In this document: positions 34,142 to 44,072 of the stretch, piece after piece
Numbering within the stretch: position 1 is the stretch's first letter
Layout: every line of letters begins with the position of its first letter
Assembly (NCBI GenBank): GCA_036346395.1
Contig: CM070613.1
Location: forward strand, 19,214,818-19,278,817
Source of the DNA: Hsuehochloa calcarea
Lineage: Eukaryota; Streptophyta; Magnoliopsida; Poales; Poaceae
DNA length: 64,000 nucleotides
Reading direction: 5' to 3'
Made by a program: the position numbers and the translations under genes
The notes under the pieces: model-generated
What the model saw: the letters and a program-made list of their open reading frames with translations, nothing else
The model's database searches: none
What the model was told of the DNA's origin: nothing

Positions 34142-35359
34142 GAAATAAACCCATTTTACTCCCTCCAACTTTCATAAAAGTCCGGTTGACCCCCTGAACT
34201 TCAAAACCGGTTTTTTAACCCCCTAAATTTGTGAAATTTGGTCACTAAACCCCTCATGCCAATTTGAAGGGACGGTTTTGCACACATTGCGCATTTGTCC
34301 ATGTCAGCATGTATGTCATCCTATGTGGTAGAGGGTTCTTGGGTACGGCATGACGGTGGTGTGGCTCGCCGTGATGTTCTACCTTCTCAGTGTGATGTTC
34401 TACCTCCTAGCTTCTTCCGGGAAGAGTCCTTCCTCCTCATCGCCCTCGCTGCGGTGGTCGTCGTCCTCTCTACTGGCAAGGTCAACATATGGGGCGCCCA
34501 CACCTTCACCTCCCTTTACCTCGTCCATGTCCTCACTGTCGCTTTCACCCACAACCGCACTCGCAAAGCGCACGACGCAGGCGCAGGCGCACCACACCGC
34601 TGCCTCATCCGAGCTTTGCAACGCCATAGAGATGAACTTTACACCGACCAAGAACCACTTTGCTCCTCGAGACCACACCTCTCCCGCAATACTACATGCA
34701 TGTCGCCGATCATGGCGACACCACGAAGAAGAACAAGAGTGTGTTCTGGTCGGCGCTGCGTGTGTTGGAGCTGCCTCTGTCCCTACCACGGCGGCTGACC
34801 ATCCCGGACACGAGCAAGGAGAGGTGGAGCAAGGCAGCGCGGCCACCCTCGCCCCGCTCTTCCTACCTTGCCTCTCGAGCTATGCCTCCGAGAACAACCC
34901 ACCACTCCCCCCTCCTCCTCCTCAGTAGCCTCACCGGCATCTCCTCGGGCGTTCTCGCCTTCCTCACCACCGACACCGCCACCCCACCAACCGCTTTCTC
35001 CCACTGGCTCTCGCGGCGTCTGTGAGCGTGTCCTGGGCGTACGCCATCGCCAACGAGCTCCTCTCCCTCCTCTCCTCCTTCAGCCTGGTCCTGGGCGTGG
35101 ACACGGCAACCCTTGGACTAACGGTGCTAGCGTAGGGCAACTCTCTGGGTGACCTCATCGTGAATGTTGATGACACATGATGACACATACATGCTAACAT
35201 GGACAAATGCAGCCACATGTGCAAAACCACCCCTTCAAACCGGCATGAGGGGTTTAGTGATTGGATTTCGCAAATTTAGAGGGTTAAAAACCAGTTTTGA
35301 AGTTCATGGGGCCAACCAGACTTTTATGAAAGTTGGAGGGAGTAAAATGGACTTATTCC
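34142..35359. mobile_element. Mutator-like element carrying exchanger gene fragments
   Basis: About 1.2 kb with inverted ends of 130-200 bp: from 34142 GAAATAAACCCATTTTACTC, and inverted from 35359 GGAATAAGTCCATTTTACTC. The flanks TAATTTCTT (34133-34141) and TATTTTCTT (35360-35368) form a 9-bp duplication with one mismatch, as in Mutator-like elements. The first 31 bp of duplication plus left end are repeated in tandem from 34102. The interior is captured host sequence with no transposase, so this is a Pack-MULE. It lies in a Copia gag relic, whose reading resumes on either side. Confidence 0.82.
34350..35160 (+). pseudogene. Captured cation/calcium exchanger (CCX-type) gene fragments
   Basis: Plus-strand pieces resemble plant CCX membrane antiporters. 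At about 34425-34570: FLLIALAAVVVVLSTGKVNI, then WGAHTFTSLYLVHVLTVAFT. At about 34910-35160: LTGISSGVLAFLTTDTATPP, then VSWAYAIANELLSLL and GVDTATLGLTVLA*GNSLGD. The last holds the conserved exchanger repeat; its Trp codon is now TAG. Hydrophobic stretches match membrane helices. The pieces lie in different frames, and the region between them lacks clear homology. It is a decayed capture inside a Mutator-like element, not an active transporter. Confidence 0.72.
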
Positions 35360-35368
35360 TATTTTCTT

Positions 35369-35660
35369 CGGTGAATTTTCCTTTATTAGTGAGTACTTTA
35401 CCTCAGTGGAGACACATAGACGGATTGTACTGATAGCCTTCCGCTCTATCACCTTCCATTTTTCAACAGACGTCTTTTCCTGTTTGTCCCCTTCAAGAGC
35501 ATTGATTAATCCTTACTAGATAAGGACATCCTTTGCCACACATTGTCACACGCTGAAATTTCCTCTTGTATGAAATCTCTCCACTTGATTATACATCGTA
35601 GACATCGATTTTAATTTTGTGCTACATTACGCTTTGTCAACCTTCTCGCAAATCAAAATA
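35369..35660 (-). pseudogene. Copia gag relic, N-terminal part
   Basis: Minus strand reads GLINALEGDKQEKTSVEKWK and then IERKAISTIRLCVSTEVKYS, followed by LIKENSPKK. These lead directly into the gag at 34110 once the Mutator-like insertion is removed. The start is near 35659. No LTR or primer site was found upstream. Confidence 0.72.
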
Positions 35661-36064
35661 ATCGCGTCGCCATGCACCGGAGGCAAGCCGTCAAGCTAAA
35701 AGCAATACATGCACGCTATCGACCAGAAGATACACACACATGCAGCTCGTACGCTGGAAGCACACATACAAGAGAACAGGAGAACTTTTTGGTGCTGCAC
35801 AGCAGCTTTTTGTCTTTTCTTTCTATTGCTTCTCCTGTTCTTACATTGCTTCTTAACTTCTCATAGTTTACAAGACTCAAGGTGCCTTATCAAAGTAGAA
35901 AAGACTACTACCACTCGGTTTCTACTTCTATCCAAACTCGGATACGGCTACTGCCAAGTTGGAAACTAATAAGAAAACAAAGATTACCTAACATCGACCA
36001 AATGCCGGGACAAATGCCGGGACATACTTGATTGGATTAATCATCTCAACTATGTGAGAAACAC
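35661..36064. other. Unassigned spacer
   Basis: No gene, LTR end or inverted repeat was identified in this interval. It lies between the Copia gag relic and the fold-back element. Confidence 0.3.
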
Positions 36065-36339
36065 GGGGTGTTTCGAACGGCTGGGCTTTCTTGAAAAGCG
36101 TCTTTAGGTTGTGTTGTATGGCTGAACGATTGCGGGCTGAACAGTTGGGTTGAAGAGGTTTGATGTTTGGCTGTTTGGCTTTTAGGTAGGCCGGCTGCAG
36201 CTTTCGAGATGAAAAATATTTGAAATACCCTTGAGGATAGTAATGACTTGTTTGATGCTGTTTAACGGAATTAACAACATTTAGCGACAATTGACGACTA
36301 TTAACGACGACTAATGCAATTGACCCCGATTGACGACAA

Positions 36340-36722
36340 TATACCGTAAACAACGCAATAAATCATAATTAGCGTATTTAATGATAATTATTATAATAAA
36401 TATTTATTACAATAAATAATTATTACAAACAATTACTACATAAATAATTATTACAGTAAGTAATTATTACACACAATTATTATAGTGAGTAATAAATACA
36501 ACAATTATTTCATTTACAACAATAGTGAATACACACAATTTATTATTACATCGAAAAAAGAAAAATACAGTGAATAATGAATACAACAATTATTCCCAAA
36601 CAATTATTTCATTCAGCAACAATGAATACAACAATAATGAATACACAATTATTCCCAAACAATTATTTTATTCAGCAGCAATTATTGCATCGAAAAAGAG
36701 AAAAGAAAGAAAGAAAAATATA
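36340..36722. repeat. AT-rich simple-repeat tract (left arm)
   Basis: Degenerate AATAATTATTACA repeats. An inverted counterpart lies at 38310-38500. A similar tract occurs in the related element at 46050-46200. Confidence 0.75.
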
Positions 36723-37515
36723 GAGCCAACGACGGTGGCTAGGGTTTGGGCCACCGTTAGGAGAGGAGGCATGCCTGGAAGGAGGGAGGAGGAGGGCCGC
36801 GGCCGCGGGAGAGATCCAGGATCCAGATCTCGATCCGAGTGAGGCCGGAGGGAAGGAGGGCGCTGGGGAGGAGGGAGCTAGGGGGCAGGCTGGCGGTGGC
36901 TAGGGTTTGGACCGTCGCCGTCGAGAAAGGAGGTACGCGCGGAAGGAGGGAAGAGGAGGGCGGCAGCCACTGGAGAGATCTAGGATCCAGTTCTAGATCA
37001 GGATCCTGGCGAGGCCGGTGCCAGGGGAGGAGGACCGCGGGAGGAGGGAGGAAGGCCAAGGGAGGAGGCCAGCGCTAAGGGAGAGGACTTGCGTGGCGGG
37101 GTCGACGGAGGGGGCTGGCCGCCGGGCCGACGCGGGGAAGAGGGAGAAGGGCAGCTGTCCACGGAGGAGGAGGAGGGAGGTGGAGGAAGGCGACGGCGGG
37201 CAAGATCCAGGCGTGGAGGGAGGAGCACGGGGGAAGTGGGAAGTGGGATGAGTACGAGGAAGGAGGGAGGTGCAAGCGGTGCGCGACGGCGTGGGAGGGG
37301 CAACGCCGACGCATGAGGAGGGGCAAGCGCAGGAGGAGGTGGGGCCGGTGGGGAGGAGGAGGAGGGGCTCATGGGCGCAAAAGGAGGAGCGCATGGGAAG
37401 TGGGAGTAGTAGCAGGGGCTGGGGGCGGGGGCGGGGGGGCGAGCCGATGGAGGGTTATTTATGTGATGGCAAAAACGGGAAATTATCTCTGAAGTTGAGG
37501 GGCAAATTCGGGAAG

Positions 37516-37795
37516 GGTGGTGGGAAGCCGCAGGAAGCTACCCCACGGCGGCTTTCGGCTTTTGGCTTTTTCATGTTAAGATGGCTTTCGGCTTCAGGAA
37601 AAGCGGCTGTGAAAAGGAAGTTGTTTGGAACGGCTTTCGGCTTTTTCGGTCGAAAGTTGGAAGTCAAAGCTGTTCCAAACGGTCGACTTTTCGTAGTCGC
37701 TTTCGTTGAACCCGCTTTCTGCCTCAATGGGAGAAAGGTGAAAGCCGGAAGCTGCCCTTCGATAGCTTCCCGCGGCTTCCCACCATCCTCCTTCC
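37516..37795. repeat. Central inverted repeat of the fold-back element
   Basis: GGTGGTGGGAAGCCGC at the left is mirrored by GGATGGTGGGAAGCCGC from the right. At the very centre, GTTTGGAACGGCTTT and AAAGCTGTTCCAAAC face each other about 25 bases apart and resemble the outer ends of the same family. This fits two copies joined head to head, or a nested small element. Confidence 0.6.
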
Positions 37796-38537
37796 AACTT
37801 TACCTCTCAACTTCATGGATTATTACCCTCAAAATACCATTGAATAAAGCCCTCCCGTGTCGCTCACTCGCTCCTGCTCCTCGCCCCCCGCCCGCCTACC
37901 TCCTCCCCCACCCGCCTGCCTCCTCCTCCTTCCCCGGTGCTCTCCTCCCCAGCGATCTCCTCCTCGGCTCCTTCCTCCCACGCCGCTGCGCTGCCGCTGC
38001 ACCTCCCTCCATGCCCGCGCTCACGCGGCCCAGATCCGAATCAGGATCTTGCCAGCTGCCGTCCTCCTCCTCTGCACGTAGCCTCCTCCCCCAGCGCTCC
38101 TCCCTCCTCCCACGATACTTCTTCCCTGGCGCCAGACTCCTCACCTAGCGGCCTCCTCCCCCAGCGCTCCTCCCTCCTCCCTCCTCCCACAGCCCTTCTT
38201 CCCCGGCGCCGGCCGCCTCCCCCAGCGCCCTCCTCCCACGGCGCCCTCCTCTCCCGGCAGCGGCGGCGACCCAAACCCTAGCCGTCGTCGTCGGCTCTTT
38301 TTTTCTTTTCTTTTTCTGTTGTAAATTAAATACTTATGTAATTATTGTTTGTAATAATTGTTAATTATAATAATTATTTTTTAATAATTGTTTACTGTAA
38401 TGATTATTTATTACAATTGTTTATGTAATAATTCTATATTGTAATAATTATCGTTAATTGTGTTAATTGTTGATAATCGCGATAGTTGTTGTGCTAATTG
38501 TGGTAGTTGTACAGGCTAATTGTGGTTTGTGGCGTTG

Positions 38538-40854
38538 ATGTTGCTTTTGAGCGTTTTGGAGTCATAGGGAGAAATTGATTTTTTTTTGCGGTTTGATGAT
38601 CATAGTGAGTTGGAACATCTCTATTGCATTCTTTTGGTCTTAATTATCTTTTCTGATTGGGATCTGCAATTCTAGAAGACTCACAATGATCAAATGTCAA
38701 ATAGAACAATTGTTCTTTCATATGGACCTTAAGTGAGATTTTTGGCTCTTCTCTGGAAATTGGAACTTTCTTGTCTTATTCCGTCTTATCTCACTTGCTG
38801 ACACTCTTCTGAAGTCAAGTTGGTCACTTTTCTTGCATTTCCTTGACTTTGGACCATGTTGTGCTTTTGTACGAAAACGTGAGTTTTTTTTTACTCTCAA
38901 AACTCAAAACTTACATTTGTGGAAAATTGCCAATGTATTCATCAAAGGGAAGATTGTGGATGTCATGGGGATATACTCATGATCTTAGCATGATGAAACA
39001 TTTGGATTTTGCCTTGTTGGTTTGTTGAATTTCTGTTTTCAGCAAGTGTTAGGATAATCGGAAGTTCCAAGCAAGGCGCAGATTCGTAATTGTCAAGAAA
39101 ATCGGTAGTTCCGTTTTTACTTGACGGCATTCGCATGGCGGTAGTTCCGTTGTTGGCGAACGTTTTTCCGAGAATGATTTTTTGTGAATTTACATTTTTC
39201 CGAGAATCGAACGATCATGAGTTAGGAGCGAAACTACCGCACGTCCGGTAGTTCCGATTATTACTTGGCGGAAGTTCCGATTGTGGTTCAATTTCGGTCA
39301 AATTGGAAATTTGAAATTGGGTTAGGCCAAGTTCTTGGGGTCAGTGCATATGTGTTGCATATTGCATGTTTTAGCTAACGTGGGTCAAGTTGTGAAGAAC
39401 TTATTCCCGGAGACGATTTATTTGTTTATTGCTATGCAGGTGGCTTGCAGGTCAACGACGGTCAACGGCGAGGAGGATCGGGACTAAGCTTGGAGGGCTT
39501 AGGTCCAAGACGATCATGGATGCCGGGTGAGGTCGAAAGACTCAAGCATGGCGCAGAATGGACAAGATGGATCGAACGGGCAGTTCGATGCAGCTGGTTG
39601 GATCAAGCGGCGCGGGGGTCGTTGCAAGTGATTTGGAGGTTCCGATGGGATTCGGACGGGAGAGACTTGCCAACATGACAAGAGCCGTTGATCTACCTAC
39701 ACGTGGCGAAGCAGGCGATTGTTTTGACTGGATTGGACTCAGTCCATGGAGAAGGATCGAGAAGGGGTATTTTGGTCATTTCACCAAATACCGCCTTGAG
39801 AGTCGGTTGGCTAAACCGCGGCGCAAGACGGAGCGATGATTAGCGGTTTAGGTCAATCAAAGTGTGTGTGTTCGTGTCCCGTTTGTTTTGGGCCTTAACG
39901 GGAGCCCATTAAGTGAAATCTTCTAGAAGGTCTAAGCCTCCCTATAAGTAGAGAGGGTGCTGTCTAGCAGCCTCTAAGCACTTGATGAGACAAAACCCTA
40001 GTTGGGTTTAGGGTTTAGAGAGGAGAGGTAAGGCTTAGGCTTTAAGGGAGATGTGTTGAGTGCGTGCTCATTGATTGAGATCTTGTCCTCCTTAAGGGAG
40101 AGACTGTAATTAGCAAACACATCGAATCAATCTATGGATGATTGCTCAAATATGAGTCCTCTTGTGTTCTTCCTTCTTGTTTGATGATTTTGGGGCGCTT
40201 CCTCGATCCTATTGTTTTTTATTGATTTCTTCATCTTTTTTACCTTGCTATGACGTGTGGGAATACATCTAAGATCCTCTAGATCATCAATCTCCCACGA
40301 GCAAGTGACGGATCAAGTTTTTCGTTTTGCTCGGTTTTAAACCTTCCTTTGAAAAAAAACAGAGAAAGATCAAAACTTTGACGTGGATCTGGACGATCGC
40401 CTCTTGGATTAGATTCCAGATATCCTTAGGAAGGTGTGTACCAAGTTTGGTCAAGTTTCATTGGATAAATCAAAAGTCGGATCGTTTTCTTTGAAACAAA
40501 GGTCTTCAGTCACACTATTCCAGGATAATCGGAAGTTCCGCCCTTATAACTGAGGAAGTTCCGATTATAGGAAGTTCCATCCTTTCAACTGAGGAAGCTC
40601 CGATTATAGGTAGTTCCGCTCATTTGCCTGCGGTAGTTCCAATTATCCTGATTCTTCAACTCAAATCTGTGTTTTCTGTCGTCTCGCATGGGGGTTTGGA
40701 ATTGATTCAACCTAAGTCTTCCTTGGTGTGTTTTATTTGATCTTCATAGCTACCATAGCTATAGAAGATAAATTCTTGTTAAATCAAATAGTTTCTTTAA
40801 AAAAAATTGTTTGAGCTCCTATTCACCCCCTCTAGTCGCCTTACCGGTCCTACA
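38538..40854 (+). mobile_element. 5'-truncated SIRE-like Copia copy
   Basis: Holds only the last 417 bp of the internal region (38538-38954) and one LTR. The internal part follows 11020-11439 of the complete element, including GATCATAGTGAGTT and ACTCACAATGATCAAA. CGTTG flanks it on both sides (38533-38537 and 40855-40859). Comparison with the other arm of the fold-back element supports insertion at that point. 5' LTR, gag and pol are absent. Confidence 0.75.
38955..40854 (+). repeat. LTR of the truncated SIRE-like copy
   Basis: 1900 bp, beginning TGTGGATGTCATGGG and ending CCGGTCCTACA. A purine tract (AAAGGGAAGAT) precedes it. The backbone matches the LTR at 2320-4141. In the two places where that LTR has GGTCGGACCG palindromes, this one has repeats of GGTAGTTCCG or GGAAGTTCCG (about 39055-39290 and 40510-40645). 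Confidence 0.85.
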
Positions 40855-41069
40855 CGTTGTTCACTGCGTTAAACGATATCAAACAAGTTGTTACTATCCT
40901 CAAAGGTATTTCAGATATTTCATCTCAGAAGCTGCAGCCAGTATAACTAAAAACCAAACAATTAAACGTCAAACCAGAAAAACTCAGCTATACAATATGT
41001 AGCTGAAAAACCATACAGCACAGTTGAAAACCGTTTTTCAAAAAAATCTCGCCCGAAACAAACACGCCC

Positions 41070-41757
41070 AAAGAAACATGTCTAAAGGGTAGAGCTAGCT
41101 CCCATTTGAAACACGGAAATTTCGCAGGAATTTTTTAGTGGGAGTGAGAGGAGTGGCGTATGCGGGTAGTGTCGGCCGACTTCATGCGCGGCAGCGGCCC
41201 GAGAAGCTGAGGGTGGACTACTGGTGTGGCCTGGGCTTCTCTGTCCTCTTTAATTCGGAATCCCGTTGGGCCATTTGGAGTAGACGAACAAGCAGAAGGC
41301 GTAGATTTCTAGCTCAAGAACCCAAGCATTCCCACGGTTTATCAGACTAGGTTGGAAGGGAGCGTCTCGTTGCTTCACTCGCTGCCCGTCCCTACGGTGG
41401 TAGCCTCCTCTCCCCGGCGGCCGACCTCCGCCTCGTTCTCCTCGTCGCACTTCTCTCTCCAGTCTCCACCACACCACTACTGCTCTCCGCTCGTGCCTTC
41501 TCCCCGCCAATCCTCGCAAAACCGCCCCTCGAATTGTGGTGGTCTCATCTCGCTGAGCGTGTACCCTGGAAGTAAACCTCTGGATTCCAAGAACCCCCTC
41601 TTCTCTTCTCCCCCGCCGTTCTTTCAAGAATCATCGGCATTTCTTGCCGCCGGAGGTAGCCCAGAACCAGCCTTCTCGAATCCAAGAATCCCTTTGATTC
41701 TTTACACTGGATACCATCGATTCTTCACACAATCGAAAGAGTTCAAGAACCCCGCCC
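41070..41757 (+). promoter_or_regulatory. Upstream region and leader of the FAR1-type gene
   Basis: Begins at the end of the fold-back element. A TGGGCCATTTGG motif lies near 41268. The last 400 bp are C/T-rich, as grass 5' leaders often are. No clear TATA box was picked. Frames here are not credible proteins. With the fold-back at 41069, the gene has under 700 bp of unique upstream sequence. Confidence 0.4.
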
Positions 41758-43620
41758 ATGTCCTTCGACGCCGGCGGAGAGGTCCTGCTCGACTCCGAGC
41801 CGCCGCTGGCGGTCGATCCGACGGCGGGGATGGATTTCGCGTCGCCGGAGGCGGCCCGGGCGTTCTACTGCGCGTACGCGGCGCGCGCGGGGTTCCGGGT
41901 GCGGAGCAGCAAGTCCTTCACTTCCCGCGTGGACGACGCCGTCATCATGCGCCGCTTCGTCTGCACCCGCCAGGGCCTCCCCTCCCGCAAGGACCCGCTC
42001 GACGCATCCAAGAAGCGCCGCAACCGCCCCTCCGCCCGCGCCGGCTGTCCCGCCATGCTCCAGGTCAACCGCCGCCCGGTCGGCGCCGCCACCGCCCGCT
42101 GGGTCGTCTCCCGCTGCGTCCTCGAGCACTCCCACCCGCTCGGCGGCGACCATGCCGACGACACAGACACGCCCAGGGAACGTTCCACCAATTCATCGCA
42201 GCTGCCGTCCGCCCAGAATGGCAACGGCAATGCCGAGCCCTTCCAGTGCGGGGGCCTGGGATCCGGCGGCAGTGTCTCACAGAGCCTGCTCGAGCATTTC
42301 AAGAAGATGCAGGTGGAGAATCCGGCGTTCTGCTACGCCGCCCAGCTCGGCCGGTGCGGCGGTGTTGCCAATGTCATGTGGGTTGATGTGCATGCTAGGT
42401 CTTGGTATAGGTGGTTTGGCGACGCCGTGGTGCTTGACTTGACCTGTAAGAGGAACCACCGTGTTGTGCCATTTGTGGCGTTCACTGGACTGAACCATCA
42501 TAGGCAAGCCATTGTGTTTGGGTGCGCTCTCATGACCGATGAGAGCGAGGATTCGTTCTCATGGTTGTTTGAGACTTGGCTTGCTTTTGTGGGTGGGAAG
42601 AAGCCGGCATCATTTACAATGGGTTATAATAGGGCTGTTGAGATGGCTGTCATGAGGGTCTTCAGTGAAGTTAGACATCGGTTTTGCCGACAGGACATCT
42701 TCTCCATCTGCAAGGAGAAGTTGGCTGGTGTGTATTCAGCACACCCGTCATTCATACAGGGGTTGAAGGAATGTGTAAATGATTTGGAGAGGATTGATGA
42801 GTTTTAGTCAACTTGGAGGCTGTTGCTTAACAAATACAATCTCACAGGGAATGAGTGGCTACAAACAATATACAACCTCCGTCATCAGTGGGTGCCTGTC
42901 TACCCGAAGGACAGCTTCTTTGGTGAACTGCTCGATGCCCCGAAGTTGGAGATGATGTTTAAGTTCTTTCGGAGGAATTCCATTACAACGACTAGCCTAC
43001 AGGATCTAGTGTTGCAGTTTGATAAGGCCATAGCAGGGCATCATCAGAATGAACTCCAGGAAGATTTTGCAACCTTCAGTAGCAAGCTGGTAATGAAGAC
43101 TCAACATCCAATGGAGAAACAACCGTCAGAGCTCCACACCAAAGTGATATTTGACTTGTTTCAGGATGAGCTTCTTGGATCATCAGGCTTTTTAGTGCAG
43201 AAAGTTGAAATTGGGCACATTAACAAATTCAAGGTAAATAAATCTGGTATTGCCAATAGAAGATACACCGTCGTTTATAATGAGCCAGGGAATAGCATAA
43301 CTTGCAGTAGTCACAAATTTGAATTTACTGGCATTATATGCTGGCATGCATTAAGTGTTTTAATAGCTATCGGGATTTTAGTCCTTCCTGACAATTATAT
43401 TTTGAAGCGATGGGCACGAAATACCAAGAGTGACATCTTATCTGTAGTTCCGGAAAACTCACAAGGGCCTTTGGCTTGGCGGTGCAATGATCTGTGCCGT
43501 GATGCTACCAGATTTGCCGAGGAAGGTGCAACATCTGCTGAGATATACAAAACTGCTAAAGAGGCTTTGCAGAAGGCATTTGCCGAAATTTTGCCTCTAA
43601 GAGAGGTCCATTTAAAATAA
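41758..43620 (+). pseudogene. FAR1-related (FRS-type) protein gene with in-frame stop
   Basis: FAR1/FRS proteins are nuclear regulators derived from Mutator-like transposases. The frame runs 620 codons from ATG 41758 to TAA 43618, broken only by TAG at 42805. Residues about 20-125 form the FAR1 DNA-binding domain (FASPEAARAFYCAYAARAGF, GCPAMLQV, LEHSHPL). Residues about 180-310 match the MULE-transposase domain (NVMWVDVHARSWYRWFGDAV, FTGLNHHRQAIVFGCAL, ESEDSFSWLFETW). Of the catalytic acids, the second Asp is replaced (TMGYNRA), usual for domesticated copies. The SWIM finger at about 520-540 reads CSSHKFEFTGIICWHAL, so one of two paired Cys is now Ser. The TAG sits before STWRLLLNKYNL, where the family usually has a charged residue. 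Either a young pseudogene or a truncated 349-residue protein. Confidence 0.85.
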
Positions 43621-43699
43621 ACAGGTATTGGTCTTCTTTTTGGCCTGATTTTTGTTTTATCCAGCTAGTCCACCCACATTCATAAATCTGAAATAGTTT

Positions 43700-44072
43700 G
43701 ATGTGTCAAACAGCCTGTTGGTGTGGTGACATTTCTTTGCGTCTGTCTATGTTGTAGCAACTGTTAAATGTAAATAACAAGAAAGTTCATTTTATGTAAC
43801 TTCAGCATTATATTCACCAGGTAGCGGATTTATGCAAGGATAGAGTTCATGAACCAGCAGCTGCTACCATTCTAGATTGCTCTGAAGCTGATGTGTGAAA
43901 CTGTTGGTGTGGTGACATTTCTTTGCGTCTGTCTATGTTTTAGCAACTGTTAAATGTAAATCACAAGAAAGTTCATTTGAACTTCAGCATTATATTCACC
44001 AGGTAGCGGATTTATGCAAGGATAGAGTTCATGAACCCGCAGGTGCTACCATTCAAGATTGCTCTGAAGCTG
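43700..44072 (+). repeat. Tandem duplication downstream of the FAR1-type gene
   Basis: Two direct copies of about 190 and 183 bp (43700-43889 and 43890-44072) starting GATGTGT and sharing TTGGTGTGGTGACATTTC and CACCAGGTAGCGGATTTATG. Each copy has an acceptor-like TTCACCAG followed by an open stretch (VADLCKDRVHEPA). They may be duplicated 3' exons or 3' untranslated sequence of the gene. Confidence 0.85.

Larger units (their letters stand above)
36065..41069. mobile_element. Fold-back TIR element, interrupted
   Basis: The outer ends are inverted: GGGGTGTTTCG at the left, and GGGCGTGTTTGTTTCG from the right. From each end inward come a TTGTTTGATGCTGTTTAACG-type block, a tract of TTAACGACGA-type repeats, AT-rich AATAATTATT repeats and a GC-rich block. 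The GC-rich blocks start with the shared wording GCTAGGGTTTGGG (36738 and, inverted, 38282). The arms meet near 37650. The right arm is split by the SIRE-like insertion at 38538-40854. No transposase was found. The long frames in the GC-rich arms occur on both strands and look like composition artefacts. Confidence 0.7.

Noticed and set aside
28802..35700. Single complete Copia element starting at 28807
   Set aside because: The LTR start is on the plus strand while the pol is on the minus strand, and no second GACTA duplication was found; it is a composite of fragments.
36380..36700. CRISPR-like array in the AT-rich repeats
   Set aside because: Repeats are degenerate simple sequence with no constant spacer length, in a plant transposon arm.
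37270..38148. 292-codon open frame on the plus strand
   Set aside because: It lies in the GC-rich arms of the fold-back element, crosses its centre, matches no family and has equally long frames on the other strand.
41352..42386. 344-codon open frame overlapping the FAR1-type gene
   Set aside because: It is a different frame of the same GC-rich region; the domains are in the frame starting at 41758.
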